A stretch of DNA of 40,122 nucleotides, from the NCBI GenBank assembly GCA_038321235.1, contig JBBQEU010000013.1, forward strand, positions 1 to 40,122, in the 5' to 3' direction. The number at the start of each line of letters is the position of its first letter. The stretch's first letter is position 1. This DNA is from Sva-07 sp038321235. Lineage in GTDB: Bacteria; Actinomycetota; Acidimicrobiia; Acidimicrobiales; Ilumatobacteraceae. The position numbers and the translations under genes are program-made. Below, piece after piece: positions 39,966 to 40,122 of the stretch. Below the pieces are notes generated by a model. It was not told the DNA's origin, did no database searches, and worked only from the letters and a program-made list of their open reading frames with translations.

Positions 39966-40122
39966 TCACCGTCTCATCGCTCACCAAGCACTACGGCGAC
40001 CGGGTCGCCGTGGACGACATGTCCTTCGACGTGGCCGCCGGCCGTGTCACCGGCTTCGTCGGTCCGAACGGCGCCGGCAAGTCCACCACGATGCGGATGA
40101 TGGTCGGGCTCACCCGACCCGA
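39962..40122 (+). CDS. ABC transporter ATP-binding protein (3' end outside window)
   Basis: 53 residues visible from the ATG at 39962. MITVSSLTKHYGDRVAVDD is the usual start of a DrrA/CcmA-type ATPase, and Walker A reads GPNGAGKST followed by TMRMMVGLTRP. The subfamily usually exports drugs or lipids with an ABC-2 type permease encoded next, outside this window. The upstream remnants of a two-component system were probably its regulators. Confidence 0.93.
   Translation, partial: MITVSSLTKHYGDRVAVDDMSFDVAAGRVTGFVGPNGAGKSTTMRMMVGLTRP

Noticed and set aside
1..40122. CRISPR array, complete tRNA, rRNA, insertion sequence or integrase
   Set aside because: I looked for regularly spaced repeats, full cloverleafs, and transposase or integrase motifs and saw none; only a tRNA half and toxin-antitoxin debris are present.

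Overview
The window is high-GC DNA with tightly packed genes, GTG/ATG starts and many 4-base start/stop overlaps. The gene content suggests an actinobacterium: a class II tRNA-Leu relic, DUF222-type HNH nuclease debris, an OsmC-hydrolase fusion, Thr/Pro-linked surface proteins and PadR-controlled ABC exporters. Style and domain set (notably the Cys-bearing beta repeat at the end of the galactose oxidase-like protein) point to Acidimicrobiia, perhaps an Ilumatobacter relative. That taxonomic call is inference.

Layout. Bases 1-10000 are ordinary chromosome: hydrolase/OsmC fusion (cut by the window edge), BrkB-type membrane protein, uracil-DNA glycosylase, a PLP desulfhydrase/deaminase, an isopenicillin-N-synthase-like oxygenase, a secreted transglycosylase/M23-like cell-wall protein, a ROK kinase, a DUF418-like membrane protein translationally coupled to an alanine-racemase-fold protein, and a DUF4395 protein. 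Bases 10100-17740 hold a broken HNH nuclease, a luciferase-like monooxygenase, a PhyH dioxygenase, a secreted CHRD protein followed by a 40-base perfect palindrome, a secreted copper-radical oxidase of the galactose/glyoxal oxidase type, and an MFS permease fused to a cyclic-nucleotide-binding domain.

Bases 17770-25500 look like an eroded accessory region. They contain a Phd/YefM antitoxin with a frameshifted RelE-like toxin, a membrane-anchored methyltransferase, a secreted M14 carboxypeptidase, an SDR, an Asp/Glu-racemase-fold protein, an apparently intact small toxin-antitoxin-like pair plus a decayed second copy of it 2.5 kb away, a truncated adenylate cyclase, the 3' half of a tRNA-Leu, and about 2 kb with no recognisable gene.

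Bases 25500-35240 are the most coherent system. Two ABC export modules are both read leftward. One is padR-ATPase-large FtsX permease. The other is acidic lipoprotein-HlyD-like adaptor-ATPase-MacB-like permease. Each starts with the same TTGACA-17-CATACT promoter, in which the -10 lies inside a 24-base palindrome, the presumed PadR operator. The second module's promoter carries about 90 bases of a decayed padR 5' end behind it, so the second operon appears to have gained its promoter and operator by duplication of the padR start. This implies one regulator co-ordinating two exporters.

Bases 35380-40122 hold a DUF4389 membrane protein, a lipoprotein alpha/beta hydrolase, a two-component kinase/regulator pair collapsed by deletion into one damaged locus, and the start of another ABC ATPase cut by the window edge.
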